DNA of 64,000 nucleotides from Bryobacterales bacterium (GCA_003166865.1 PMUP01000034.1:13008-77007), one strand, 5' to 3'; shown: positions 17,492 through 26,591, numbered from the stretch's first letter. Numbers and translations: made by a program. The notes: generated from the letters alone by a model not told the origin.

Positions 17492-18940
17492 ATGTTGCAT
17501 TTACCGGCCCGCAGGCCGCTCTCGCGGCGCGAAGCACTGTGCAGGATGGGCAGCGGCTTCGGCATGCTGAGTTTCGCCAGCCTGGTGGGTGAGTCGCTCG
17601 CCAAGGCCGACACAGCTCCCGTGCAGGGAGTACCGAGCGCGCGCATTCCCAACTTCAAGCCCAAGGCCAAGCACGTCATTTTCCTGTTCATGAACGGCGG
17701 CGCATCGCAGATTGACACCTTCGATTACAAGCCGATGTTGGAGAAATACGACGGCCAGCCGCTGCCCGGCGCAATACCCGATCACGAGCGCAAGACTGGC
17801 AACCTTATGCGCTCTCCATTCACGTTCAAGAAGTACGGTAAGAGCGGAATTGAAGTGAGCGAAGTCTTCCCGCATGTGGGCGAGTGCGTCGACGATATGT
17901 GCCTGATTCGCTCCATGTACACGGATATCCCGAATCACGAGCCGTCACTGCTCATGATGAACGTCGGCCACATTCAACCCGGCCGCCCTTCCATGGGGTC
18001 GTGGCTCACCTACGGGCTGGGCACGGAGAACAGGAATTTGCCCGGCTTCGTGGTGCTTTGCCCCGAGGTACCCACCACCGTTGGGCCGCCATTATGGAAC
18101 TCCGCGTTTCTTCCGCCGGTCTACCAGGGCACCTTCATCTCCGACAATGTCCGCGACAAGAAATTCGATCCGGAAAAATTGATCCCCAACATCCGCAATG
18201 ACAGGTTCGATCTGAAACAGCAAAAGAGCGAGCTCGACCTGTTGGGCAAGCTCGACCGGTTGCAGATGGATCGGGAGCGCGCCGACGATCCGCAGCTCGA
18301 TGCCACGCTGCAGTCCATGGAAACCGCCTACCGGATGCAAACTGAAGCGCCCGATGTGTTCGATGTGCGCAAAGAGAGCGAAGCCACCATCAAGCTGTAC
18401 GGCGAGGGAAGCACCGCGCGCGGATGCCTGACTGCCGCTCGCCTCATCGAGCGTGGAGTCCGCATGGTGCAGGTGTATTACGCCAAGGGCGATCCCTGGG
18501 ACCATCATTTCGATATCGAGCTGCATCGCAAGACCGGCAAGGATTCCGATCAGCCGTTCGCGGCACTGATCAAGGATTTAAAATCGCGCGGGCTGTTCGA
18601 CGAAACGCTGATCGTGTGCGGCTCCGAGTTCGGCCGTACGCCAGTGGTGGAGGTAGGCAGCGGATTCATGGGCGGCGCGGTCCACAACGGCCGCGATCAC
18701 AATCCCCACGGATTTACCGTCTGGCTGGCCGGCGGCGGCGTCAAGGGTGGTATGACTTATGGCGCAACCGACGATTTCGGCTGGAAGACGGTTGACAAGC
18801 CCGTCCACGTGCATGATCTGCATGCGACCATTTTGTATCTCATGGGCATCGATCACACCAAGCTGACATACCGTTACAGCGGCCGCGACTTCCGGCTGAC
18901 AGACGTCGCGGGGAATGTGATCCACGACATTATTGGCTGA
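17492..18940 (+). CDS. DUF1501 family exported protein, copy 2 (with PSD1 partner)
   Basis: A protein of 482 residues with a Tat-like leader (SRREALCRMGSGFGMLSF). A DUF1501 domain follows: HVIFLFMNGGASQIDTFDYK, NHEPSLLMMNVGHIQPGRPS, VYYAKGDPWDHHFD, IVCGSEFGRTPVVE, NGRDHNPHGFTVWLAGGGVK and VHDLHATILYLMGIDH. It is paralogous to the protein at 6276-7814 over its length but lacks a charged insertion in the middle of that copy. An AGGAAGGAA ribosome-binding stretch precedes ATG 17492. It is last in the propeller-PSD1-DUF1501 run, and a strong promoter for the next gene lies 48 bases beyond its stop. Confidence 0.88.
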   Translation: MLHLPARRPLSRREALCRMGSGFGMLSFASLVGESLAKADTAPVQGVPSARIPNFKPKAKHVIFLFMNGGASQIDTFDYKPMLEKYDGQPLPGAIPDHERKTGNLMRSPFTFKKYGKSGIEVSEVFPHVGECVDDMCLIRSMYTDIPNHEPSLLMMNVGHIQPGRPSMGSWLTYGLGTENRNLPGFVVLCPEVPTTVGPPLWNSAFLPPVYQGTFISDNVRDKKFDPEKLIPNIRNDRFDLKQQKSELDLLGKLDRLQMDRERADDPQLDATLQSMETAYRMQTEAPDVFDVRKESEATIKLYGEGSTARGCLTAARLIERGVRMVQVYYAKGDPWDHHFDIELHRKTGKDSDQPFAALIKDLKSRGLFDETLIVCGSEFGRTPVVEVGSGFMGGAVHNGRDHNPHGFTVWLAGGGVKGGMTYGATDDFGWKTVDKPVHVHDLHATILYLMGIDHTKLTYRYSGRDFRLTDVAGNVIHDIIG

Positions 18941-18987
18941 AATTTCCAGGCTTAGTACTTCCATAATAATCGCGGTTCAGAATCGCC

Positions 18988-19015
18988 TTGACAGAGCGTC
19001 TGGCCGGAGTATAAT
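18988..19015 (+). promoter_or_regulatory. Sigma70-type promoter upstream of the TonB receptor
   Basis: TTGACA at 18988-18993 and TATAAT at 19010-19015, both exact consensus hexamers with a 16-base spacer. It lies in the intergenic region after the DUF1501 gene and about 200 bases before ATG 19214, so the transcript would carry a long leader. It is the best promoter match I see in the window and could drive the TonB receptor, the peroxidase-fold gene and possibly the guanidine/urease genes downstream. Confidence 0.7.
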
Positions 19016-19060
19016 TGATGAACTGCCGTGTGGGGTTCCGAAGGTGCAAGTGTATCTTTA

Positions 19061-19083
19061 GTGCGGATTGGTTAATTCCGCAC
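19061..19083 (+). promoter_or_regulatory. Hairpin in the TonB-receptor leader
   Basis: A perfect 7-base inverted repeat (GTGCGGA / TCCGCAC) with a 9-base AT-rich loop lies in the leader between the promoter and ATG 19214. No U-run follows, so it is not a typical intrinsic terminator. It may be a leader element or operator; it does not match a riboswitch class I can name. The rest of the 18941-19213 gap shows only a GAGGAGAGG ribosome-binding stretch just before the start codon. Confidence 0.35.
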
Positions 19084-19213
19084 CGCCCCGCAGCCTGACC
19101 AAACTCTTTGCCGAGTTGTCCTTGCCGCAACGATTCGCGGCTTCTCGCCTCAGTCGGCGCCCGAGCCTGTCGCTCCATGCTGACTTCAAACTTTCGATTG
19201 TGAGGAGAGGCAC

Positions 19214-22200
19214 ATGTTAACGAGAACCTTCGTACGGCGTTCCTGGCGAAATCTCTTGAGGGGACTGAGCTTGCTGGCCGCAGTCTCCATGGTTACAATC
19301 TCGACGCTCCACGCACAAAACACCAGTTCCTTGCACGGTGTTATCTCCGACGCGCAGGGCGGCGTGGTCCCCGGCGCGGTCGTTGCGCTGAACAGCGCGA
19401 GCACTGGAGCATCCCGGCAGGTGGTTACCGACAACACCGGGACGTATCAATTCCTCCAGGAAATTCCGGGCGAGTTTACGTTGACTGTCACCAAGCCAGG
19501 CTTCTCGACAGCCACGCGGGAACGCGTGGTGCTGCAGGTCAATACTTCCGCGACGCTCAATATCCAACTGGAAGTGGGGACCACCGGTCAAACGGTCAAC
19601 GTGACGGCTGAAACTTCGATGGTCAGCACCTCCGACGCCTCGATCGGCAACGCGTTCACGGAGCATTCCATACGGCAGTTGCCGCTCGACACGCGCAACG
19701 TCGTTTCACTGTTGAGCCTGCAACCGGGCGTCACTCCCACTGGCGAGGTGATGGGATCGCGCCGCGATCAAAACAACATCACCCTCGACGGCGTGGATGT
19801 GAACGATAACGAGAACTCGGGTATCGGCGGCCAAGCCGACGTCGGATCTCAGCAGGGTTCCAACGCCACCGGCCAGACTGGCATCGCCGGCTTCAATTCC
19901 GTGTTGCCGATCCCTCTGGATTCCGTCCAGGAGTTTCGCGTTACGGTAGCCGGCCAGGGCGCTGACGAAGGCCGCTCGTCGGGCGGGCAGGTAGTACTGA
20001 TCACCAAGAGCGGCACCAATCAGCTACACGGGTCGGCGTACGAATACAACCGCAACACAGTTACGGCGGCGAACAGTTGGTTCAATAATTTCAGCGGAGT
20101 CCCAATCACGCCTCTGAACCGCAACCAGTTCGGTGCGTCGCTGGGAGGACGGATCAAGAAAGACCGCATATTCTATTTCTTCAATTACGAGCGCCGTATC
20201 GATGCCAGCGACGCAGCCGTGGAGCGCGATGTGCCGACCCAAAACTTGAGACAAGGGATCTTGACGTTCGCCGACGCCAACGGAAACAACTATACGCTCG
20301 GCCCGGCGGCGATAAAACAGATCGACCCTCTGCACATCGGCGAAAATCAGGCATATCTCAACATCCTGAACCAATACCCGGTTGGCAACAATCCAGCTTA
20401 TGGAGCAGACGGCGGTTTGAATTTCACCGGGTACCGCTTCAACGCACCCGACGACTTGGATAATCGCGCCTACGTGGGGAAGATGGATTTCATTCTCGAC
20501 AGCGCGGCCAAGCAAACACTCTCGGTGCGGGGCACCCTATCGAACTCAAATCAAGATCAGGCCACTGCTCTCGCCCAGTTTCCAGGCCAGTCCCCCGCCA
20601 GCGTATTGTTGAACAATAGTAAAGGGATCGCTGCTACCTACACCGCTATTTTGACACCCAGCTTGATCAACAACCTCACGTTCGGCTACACCCGCCAGGG
20701 CTTGACTTACTCAGGAACATCCGGTGATGCGTTTGCATTGGCCCCGCTCGACACGCTATCGAACTATGCAGCGCGCGCCAACGGGCGAATTCTGCCGGTC
20801 GACAACATCGTGGACACGCTTACGTGGACCAAAGGCAAGCACACCATTAGCACTGGCCTGAATTTCCGCGTCATGACGAACAACAAGTTCACCTACTCGC
20901 AGTCCTACCCCAGCTACGGGTTCGCCAACGCCGTGGGGGTGGGCCTGGGCGAAGATATTCAGACCGACCTCACCAATTACATGGTGGCCAAAACTGGCAA
21001 TGCCAACTTCGCGCTCAACGATCCGTTCAATGATGCGTCGGCCCTCGGAATCTTGCTTGGCTTGGTCAACAATACTCAAGTGACCTATCAGGTCGGCAAA
21101 GGTGGCACGTTGCTACCGCAAGGAGCACCACAGGCACGCGCCTTCGCGATGCGCGAGTACGAGGGTTTCGTCAGCGATCAATGGCGTGCGTCGCGCGAAC
21201 TGACCCTCACGTTTGGCTTGCGCTACACCAACGATCGGCCGCCGTATGAGAAAAACGGGCTGCAAGTGGCCCCCACTGTTGGGCTGAATCAATACTTCGC
21301 GGAGCGCGACTACCTTGGATCGATTGGCGTTCCTTCCAACGCCATGCCCGACTCGATCCTCAGCTACGCCCTCAATGGTCCCGTCAACGGCAAGCCGAGC
21401 TGGTGGAACCCCAACGACAACAACTTCGGTCCGCGGTTTGCGCTGGCATTTAGTCCCAAGGATCGCGGCGGACTGCTTCAAGCGATCTTCGGGAACAGCG
21501 GCGTTTTCCGCATGGGCGGCGCGCTGCTTTACGATCGCTTCGGCAGCGAGCTGATTACTCAGTTCGACCAGTTCGGTTCGTTCGGCTTGGCGACAACGCT
21601 GGGCAACCCGCTCTCGTATAACTTCACAACGTCGCCCCGCTACAACGGGACGGTGCCGACGCTCCCCGCTGCTCCCACCGTGGGCTTCCCCTACACTCCG
21701 CCCGACATTATGGCGATTGAAGGCGAGTTCCAGGGGATCTATCCGGACTTGAAGTCGCCCTATTCGGTCCTGATGAATGCGTCGTTTGCGCGCCAGTTGC
21801 CCGGCAAACTGACCATGGAGATTTCCTACGCCGGCAGACTTTCCCGCAGGCTATTGCTGCAAGGCGACGTGTACACGCCACTCGAAAACTTGCTGGATCC
21901 GGCGTCTGGCCAGACCTGGACGACGAGCATGACGGCGATTCGCCAAACCTACAACTCGATCTGCGCCTCCATGGGAAATAACACGCAGAATTGCAATCCG
22001 AGCAGTGCGGCGGCGGCAGTGATGGCCAATCCTTCGTTGGTGCCGAACAATCCGTACATTCAGGATATGTTCGCGGCCGTCAAGAACGCTTTCTTCCCCG
22101 GCAGCGCTTCCGCCAACTATTTCTACGGCATTTACGGTGTGTACGGAGGCAGCTATCTGGACATGCTGCACTCAGCGGACCGGATTCCCGGCGAGTACAC

Positions 22201-23038
22201 CGCGCCTGGCACCTGCGCCTCTAAATTCGGCTGCTACACGTTCTTCGCTCCGCAGGGAAGCTCTATGCCCACTTGGATGAACGCCGGTGACGCCAACTAT
22301 GATGGCGGCACGTTCAGCTTGCGGCGCGCTTTCAGCTCAGGGCTCTCCATGGATTTCAATTACACCCTCTCGCATTCCATCGACAACGCGTCGGCTGCCG
22401 AAGGCGCTTCCGGACAGGACGGCGCGGTGATTCAGAACGTATTCAAACCCGGTCAATTCCGCGGCTCGTCCGACTTCGACATCCGCAATTTAGTGAACAT
22501 CGACGTGGTGTACGAATTGCCGATCGGCAAGGGCAAACCGTTCTGGAGCGGCGCGCCGGGCTGGGCGAATGAGATGTTTGGAGGCTGGCAGATTTCCAGC
22601 ATTATGCGATTCTCGAGCGGCCTTCCCAGCGTCGTTCAAGGCAACGAGACCTGGGACACCAACTACTGGCAAAATACCCTGGCTATCGCCACCGCTCCGT
22701 TCAAGACCCAAACTCAAATCGACAGCAACGGTATCCCGAGTTTGTTCTCCACCACAAACGCGGCAAATGACTTTGCGGACGCCTACCCCGGGAACGTGGG
22801 GACTCGGGCGCTGGTGCGACTGGCTGGCATGGTCAACTTCGATATCGGCGTTGCGAAGTCTTTCCCGCTGCCCTGGGAGGGCCATCGGATCCAGTTCCGC
22901 GCCGAAGCTTACAATGCGTTTAACAACGTGAATTTCATCCAGCCCAGCCTGGCGCTTTACAATCCAAGCACCTTCGGCGAGTATCAAAGTACGATGCCGC
23001 CGCGCGAAATGCAGTTTGCTCTGCGCTATGAATTCTGA
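19214..23038 (+). CDS. TonB-dependent receptor, Oar-like, with carboxypeptidase-regulatory-like domain
   Basis: A protein of 1274 residues. Signal peptide, then an Ig-like carboxypeptidase-regulatory domain (LHGVISDAQGGVVPGAVVAL, TDNTGTYQFLQEIPGEFTLT), then a plug (VSLLSLQPGVTPTGEVMGSR, NNITLDGVDVNDNE, SGGQVVLITKSGTNQLHGSA), and a long 22-strand-type barrel ending in aromatic FALRYEF. This architecture is typical of the large Oar-like receptor families of Solibacter relatives, which move substrates across the outer membrane using TonB energy. The substrate is unknown. It starts about 200 bases after a consensus promoter, and the glutathione-peroxidase-like gene begins 10 bases after its stop, so it may lead a transcript that continues into the guanidine genes. 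Confidence 0.9.
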   Translation: MLTRTFVRRSWRNLLRGLSLLAAVSMVTISTLHAQNTSSLHGVISDAQGGVVPGAVVALNSASTGASRQVVTDNTGTYQFLQEIPGEFTLTVTKPGFSTATRERVVLQVNTSATLNIQLEVGTTGQTVNVTAETSMVSTSDASIGNAFTEHSIRQLPLDTRNVVSLLSLQPGVTPTGEVMGSRRDQNNITLDGVDVNDNENSGIGGQADVGSQQGSNATGQTGIAGFNSVLPIPLDSVQEFRVTVAGQGADEGRSSGGQVVLITKSGTNQLHGSAYEYNRNTVTAANSWFNNFSGVPITPLNRNQFGASLGGRIKKDRIFYFFNYERRIDASDAAVERDVPTQNLRQGILTFADANGNNYTLGPAAIKQIDPLHIGENQAYLNILNQYPVGNNPAYGADGGLNFTGYRFNAPDDLDNRAYVGKMDFILDSAAKQTLSVRGTLSNSNQDQATALAQFPGQSPASVLLNNSKGIAATYTAILTPSLINNLTFGYTRQGLTYSGTSGDAFALAPLDTLSNYAARANGRILPVDNIVDTLTWTKGKHTISTGLNFRVMTNNKFTYSQSYPSYGFANAVGVGLGEDIQTDLTNYMVAKTGNANFALNDPFNDASALGILLGLVNNTQVTYQVGKGGTLLPQGAPQARAFAMREYEGFVSDQWRASRELTLTFGLRYTNDRPPYEKNGLQVAPTVGLNQYFAERDYLGSIGVPSNAMPDSILSYALNGPVNGKPSWWNPNDNNFGPRFALAFSPKDRGGLLQAIFGNSGVFRMGGALLYDRFGSELITQFDQFGSFGLATTLGNPLSYNFTTSPRYNGTVPTLPAAPTVGFPYTPPDIMAIEGEFQGIYPDLKSPYSVLMNASFARQLPGKLTMEISYAGRLSRRLLLQGDVYTPLENLLDPASGQTWTTSMTAIRQTYNSICASMGNNTQNCNPSSAAAAVMANPSLVPNNPYIQDMFAAVKNAFFPGSASANYFYGIYGVYGGSYLDMLHSADRIPGEYTAPGTCASKFGCYTFFAPQGSSMPTWMNAGDANYDGGTFSLRRAFSSGLSMDFNYTLSHSIDNASAAEGASGQDGAVIQNVFKPGQFRGSSDFDIRNLVNIDVVYELPIGKGKPFWSGAPGWANEMFGGWQISSIMRFSSGLPSVVQGNETWDTNYWQNTLAIATAPFKTQTQIDSNGIPSLFSTTNAANDFADAYPGNVGTRALVRLAGMVNFDIGVAKSFPLPWEGHRIQFRAEAYNAFNNVNFIQPSLALYNPSTFGEYQSTMPPREMQFALRYEF

Positions 23039-23047
23039 GCCGCGACC

Positions 23048-23686
23048 GTGAGGAAGCGGTCTTTACGCTCACTTCTCGTTCTCTTAACCCTGAGTGGCGT
23101 GCTCCTGCGCGCCACAACGGTCCTGGATTACATCCCGCTCTCTATCGATGGCAAACCTGTGCCGCTCGCCTCCTATCGCGGCAAGGTGCTCCTGATCGTC
23201 AACGTCGCCAGCCACAGCATTTTCACTCCCCAATATGAAGGTTTGCAAGCCTTGTATGCGAAATACCAGGACCAGGGTCTGGTGATTCTCGCGTTCCCGA
23301 GTAATGACTTCGGTCAAGAAGAGCCCGACGGCAACGACGCCATCCAGCAGTTCGCCGCCGGCAAATACAAGGTCACGTTTCCGATTTTCGCGAAGATCTT
23401 GCTCACGGGCGAGCATATGTCGCCGCTCTATCAATTCCTGACCGACAAGCAAGCCAATCCAACCACCGGCGGCCCCATCCGTTGGAATTTCACAAAGTTC
23501 CTGACGGACCGCGATGGCAAGCTCGTGCAGCGTTTCGAGCCCAACGTCACGCCTGACTCTCCCGAACTCGCCGCAGCGATCGAGAAAGCGCTGCGGCGGG
23601 AGAAAGACAAGCGCGACGGCATCGCCCGCATGCGGGCCCCGCGGAGTTTTGTTGCGATATACTGTAATATCCAATCGGCCATGTAG
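23048..23686 (+). CDS. Glutathione-peroxidase-fold protein, exported, peroxidatic Cys replaced by Ser
   Basis: A protein of 212 residues with a GTG start and an N-terminal signal peptide (SLLVLLTLSGVLLRAT). The fold is clear: SIDGKPVPLASYRGKVLLIV, NVASHSIFTPQYEGLQ, FPSNDFGQEEP, and RWNFTKFLTDRDGKLVQRF. In active glutathione peroxidases the first block reads NVAS-x-(Cys or Sec)-G-x-T; here the position is Ser57 (codon AGC at 23216). The Gln and Trp partners seem retained (FGQEEP, WNF). With no peroxidatic residue it is unlikely to be a peroxidase of the usual type. It lies 10 bases after the receptor gene and 32 bases before the ABC transporter binding protein. Confidence 0.85.
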   Translation: MRKRSLRSLLVLLTLSGVLLRATTVLDYIPLSIDGKPVPLASYRGKVLLIVNVASHSIFTPQYEGLQALYAKYQDQGLVILAFPSNDFGQEEPDGNDAIQQFAAGKYKVTFPIFAKILLTGEHMSPLYQFLTDKQANPTTGGPIRWNFTKFLTDRDGKLVQRFEPNVTPDSPELAAAIEKALRREKDKRDGIARMRAPRSFVAIYCNIQSAM

Positions 23687-23718
23687 CCACCTTGTGCCCT
23701 GCTGCACGGACGGTTGAG

Positions 23719-24792
23719 ATGCGAAAAAGCCTACCGATTTTATCCGCGCTGTTCCTGGTGTCGGGCGTCTTGAGCGCCGCTGGCAATCCGCCTTCCTTCA
23801 CCGTCGGCTGGTCCGTTTACGTGGGTTGGGATCCTTACCAGTACATGGCTAAGTCCGGGATGCTCAAGAAGTGGGCGGACAAGTACGGCGTCGCGATCAA
23901 GGTCCAGCGTTTCGACTACGCGCCTTCGCTCGACGCCTTCGTGGCAAAGAACATCGATGCTTGCGTGATGACCAACATGGAAGCGCTCGACATGCCTGCG
24001 GCCGCCGGCGTCGATACCACATCCATCATCACCGGCGATTACTCCAACGGCAACGATGCCGTGCTCGTGCGGCACAATCTAGCCCTCGGCCAGATCCCTG
24101 GCAAGCGCGTATTGCTGGTCGAAAAAACCGTCTCGCAATACCTCTTCGAGCGCGCCATGGCGCTCAATAACCTGGGCGGCGATCTCAAGCGCGTCAAATA
24201 TGTCAATACCTCCGACTCCGACATTGCGGGCGCGTTTCTGAGCGACACCAGCCAGGACGTGGTGGTCACCTGGAAACCGCTTGTCTCGCAAATCCTCAAG
24301 GGCAAGGGAATCACGCGCATCTTCGATTCTTCGAAAATCCCGGGCGAAATTCTCGACTTGCTGGTTGTCCGAACCGATATCCTCAACCGGCCGGATGGCT
24401 CCGGCCAACGATTCGCCAAGGCCATTGTGGGCGCATGGTACGAGCTAACGTCTCAAATGTCCAAACCCGGGCCTGAGGGCGACAAGGTCCTTTCCTCGAT
24501 CGCCAACGTTTCCGAAGACACCCTGGATTCCTATAAAGAACAACTTTCCACCACGCACCTGTTCTACACTGCTCCATCCGCGGTCGAAATGACGAACTCC
24601 GCTCAGTTGAAGAAGACCATGGAACTCGTTCGCCAGTTCTGCTTCTCGCACGGCCTGCTGGGCGACAAGACCGGCTCGCCCGACGACGTCGCCATTCGCT
24701 TCCCCGATGGTTCCGTCCAAGGCAAGAAGGAACACGTCCGCCTGCGGTTCGACGCGTCCTACATGGAACTCGCCGCTCAAGGCAAACTGTGA
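23719..24792 (+). CDS. ABC transporter substrate-binding protein, urea-carboxylase-associated (guanidine) type
   Basis: About 357 residues from ATG 23719, which begins the signal peptide (SLPILSALFLVSGVLSAAG). The mature protein matches the NMT1/SsuA-like family annotated as ABC_peri_uca (urea carboxylase region): FTVGWSVYVGWDPYQYMAKS, LKKWADKYGV, DACVMTNMEALDMPAAAGVD, TGDYSNGNDAVLVR, YVNTSDSDIAGAF, KIPGEILDLLVVRTDIL, VGAWYELTSQM, LVRQFCFSHGLLGDK and RFDASYMELAAQGKL. That family is established as linked to urea carboxylases, now known to act on guanidine, so guanidine is the inferred ligand. Permease and ATPase genes follow directly (7 bases, then 12). No known guanidine riboswitch is recognisable upstream. 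Confidence 0.85.
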   Translation: MRKSLPILSALFLVSGVLSAAGNPPSFTVGWSVYVGWDPYQYMAKSGMLKKWADKYGVAIKVQRFDYAPSLDAFVAKNIDACVMTNMEALDMPAAAGVDTTSIITGDYSNGNDAVLVRHNLALGQIPGKRVLLVEKTVSQYLFERAMALNNLGGDLKRVKYVNTSDSDIAGAFLSDTSQDVVVTWKPLVSQILKGKGITRIFDSSKIPGEILDLLVVRTDILNRPDGSGQRFAKAIVGAWYELTSQMSKPGPEGDKVLSSIANVSEDTLDSYKEQLSTTHLFYTAPSAVEMTNSAQLKKTMELVRQFCFSHGLLGDKTGSPDDVAIRFPDGSVQGKKEHVRLRFDASYMELAAQGKL

Positions 24793-24799
24793 GGATGAC

Positions 24800-25657
24800 G
24801 TGAGCGTACTTCAAATTCACGCCCACCCCACCCGGACCACCGTCTGGATTCTCTCCTGGTTTCTGTTTGTCACCGGTGTAATTAGCTACTTCTGGGTGTC
24901 GCGCGAGCGGCACCGCGACAACCCGGACGATCGCGTAATGCCCACGCTGCGCCAGATGAGCCAAGCCTTTGTCGACGCAACACTGAAGCCGGCCGAAGAC
25001 GACGAAGCCGCGGCAAATGCCTCCCAACAATCGCTGGCCACGCGAGTCCGGAACAGCATGCTGTGGAAGGATACGGCCGCAACGGGACGGCGCTTCCTGA
25101 TTAGCATGGCTCTTCTGTTTCCGGCCGTGCTGCTCGGCCTGCACATGGGGATGTTTCCGCACGTGGGTGCGTTCTTCCTGCGCTTCGTGCTGTTTTTCGA
25201 TAAAATTGTTGCCCTGTCGCTGCTCCCGATTCTTTTCATCGCATTCGGTATCGACGAGCTGGCGAAGGTTATGTTGATCGTGGTTGGCGTGGCGCCGACC
25301 ATCATACTGGATGCCTTCAATCTCACACGCAGCGTGCCGAAAGAGCAGATCGTGAAGGGCTTCACCCTGGGCGCCGGGGATTTCTCCATCACTTACCGGA
25401 TCGTTCTCAAACAAATCTGGCCGCGAGTGTTGAACAGCATCCGGCTCAATCTGAAGTCGGTAATGCTGTTCCTGTTCGCCGGCGAAATGATCGCATCCAC
25501 CGACGGCCTCGCTTATCGCATCGCTCTGCTACGCCGCCACATGGGCATGGATACTATCATCCCGTACGTGTTATGGGTGGCGTTGCTGCTATTCTTAGTC
25601 GATTTCGGAATGCGGACGTTGAACCGGAAACTGCATCCCTGGTTTCAGGAGGCCTGA
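24800..25657 (+). CDS. ABC transporter permease (guanidine/urea-associated importer)
   Basis: About 285 residues from GTG 24800, preceded by GAGGATGAC; an open frame from 24707 overlaps the binding-protein gene and is not used. The N-terminal transmembrane segment (TVWILSWFLFVTGVISYFW) is followed by a charged stretch to about residue 95, then a BPD_transp_1 membrane domain of five or six segments (MALLFPAVLLGLHMGMFPHV, IVALSLLPILFIAFGIDELA). The cytoplasmic coupling loop carries the EAA-type pattern QIVKGFTLGAGDFSITYRIV..WPRVLNSIR. This is the inner-membrane channel of the importer formed with 23719-24792 and 25670-26566. Confidence 0.85.
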   Translation: MSVLQIHAHPTRTTVWILSWFLFVTGVISYFWVSRERHRDNPDDRVMPTLRQMSQAFVDATLKPAEDDEAAANASQQSLATRVRNSMLWKDTAATGRRFLISMALLFPAVLLGLHMGMFPHVGAFFLRFVLFFDKIVALSLLPILFIAFGIDELAKVMLIVVGVAPTIILDAFNLTRSVPKEQIVKGFTLGAGDFSITYRIVLKQIWPRVLNSIRLNLKSVMLFLFAGEMIASTDGLAYRIALLRRHMGMDTIIPYVLWVALLLFLVDFGMRTLNRKLHPWFQEA

Positions 25658-25669
25658 GTTTCAGGAGGC

Positions 25670-26566
25670 ATGACGCGCGTGGCCACCGCACAAACGCTGT
25701 TGGAGGAAAAGACTGAACCGGCGGGTCTGGGAATGCGCGCATTGATTTGCATCCAGGACGTCCTGGTCGAGTATGGCCAGCCAGGCAAGCCCTCCAAGCG
25801 TATCTTGAATGGCCTCAGCCTGGACATCCGTGCGGGCGAGTTCATTTCCATCGTTGGACAAACGGGCTGCGGAAAGTCTACCTTGTTGCGGCTGGTGCTC
25901 GCCGAGGAAATGCCAACGCGTGGGCAGGTGTTGGTCGAGGGGAGCCCGCGCCAGCAACCGGATCGCCGCTGCGGATATGTGCCCCAAAAATATTCCCTGT
26001 TCCCGGACCGTACGGTGCTCGAGAACATTACGTTTGGCCTCGAAGTGACCGAGATCGGAATCTTGGGCGGCTTTTCACCGGCCCGGCGGGTGCGCCGCAA
26101 GGAATTTCAGTCCGAGGCGATCGGATATCTGCACCGCATGGGCCTGCGTGAATCGGACGCGTCCAAATACCCGCACCAGCTTTCCGGCGGCATGCAGCAG
26201 CGTGTCGCGATCGCGCAAGCGCTCATTATGCGGCCCAAGATCCTGCTGATGGATGAGGCCTTCAGCGCGCTCGATCCGGGCACGCGCGCCGGAATGCAGC
26301 GGCTGATCAAGGACCTGTGGCGTGAGACCGGCACCACGGTTCTTTTCGTAACCCACAACCCGCGCGAGGCTGTGATCCTCGCGACGCGCGTCATCGCTCT
26401 GGGCCGCACCGGCGCGGATGAGGATGGAGCAAACATAGTCCTGGATCTTTCCGTACCTGATACGGGTGACGAGCTGGCAATCGCGGCTCTGGTTCAGCGC
26501 GTGGAACGGACCACGTTCCCAGGCGGCGCGGAAAGCGACGAACAAACCGGCGCCCCAGAAGTCTAA
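25670..26566 (+). CDS. ABC transporter ATP-binding protein (guanidine/urea-associated importer)
   Basis: A protein of 298 residues with TCAGGAGG upstream of its ATG. All ATPase motifs are present: Walker A GQTGCGKST (residues 63-71), Q-loop in GYVPQKYSLFPD, ABC signature LSGGMQQRV (from about 171), Walker B ILLMDEAFSALDP (from about 191) and the H-loop in FVTHNPREA. It belongs to the SsuB/TauB/NrtD-like importer ATPases, in line with its binding protein. The short N-terminal extension before LICIQDVLVEYG and a C-terminal tail beyond the H-loop are normal. Co-transcribed with the permease (12-base gap) and followed by the ureohydrolase after 25 bases. Confidence 0.9.
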   Translation: MTRVATAQTLLEEKTEPAGLGMRALICIQDVLVEYGQPGKPSKRILNGLSLDIRAGEFISIVGQTGCGKSTLLRLVLAEEMPTRGQVLVEGSPRQQPDRRCGYVPQKYSLFPDRTVLENITFGLEVTEIGILGGFSPARRVRRKEFQSEAIGYLHRMGLRESDASKYPHQLSGGMQQRVAIAQALIMRPKILLMDEAFSALDPGTRAGMQRLIKDLWRETGTTVLFVTHNPREAVILATRVIALGRTGADEDGANIVLDLSVPDTGDELAIAALVQRVERTTFPGGAESDEQTGAPEV

Positions 26567-26591
26567 ACTAAGCAAGTACAATCAAAAGTCC

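Noticed and set aside
23600-23720. Possible guanidine riboswitch upstream of the importer genes
   Set aside because: I looked for the conserved ACGR hairpin loops of guanidine-II and the CUAGGG/ACGG core of guanidine-I. A stray ACGG occurs near 23706 but no paired hairpins are formed, so no riboswitch is claimed.
24383-25414. 343-codon open frame on the minus strand
   Set aside because: It runs antisense across the binding protein and permease genes; the sequence is rich in Arg and His with no family pattern.
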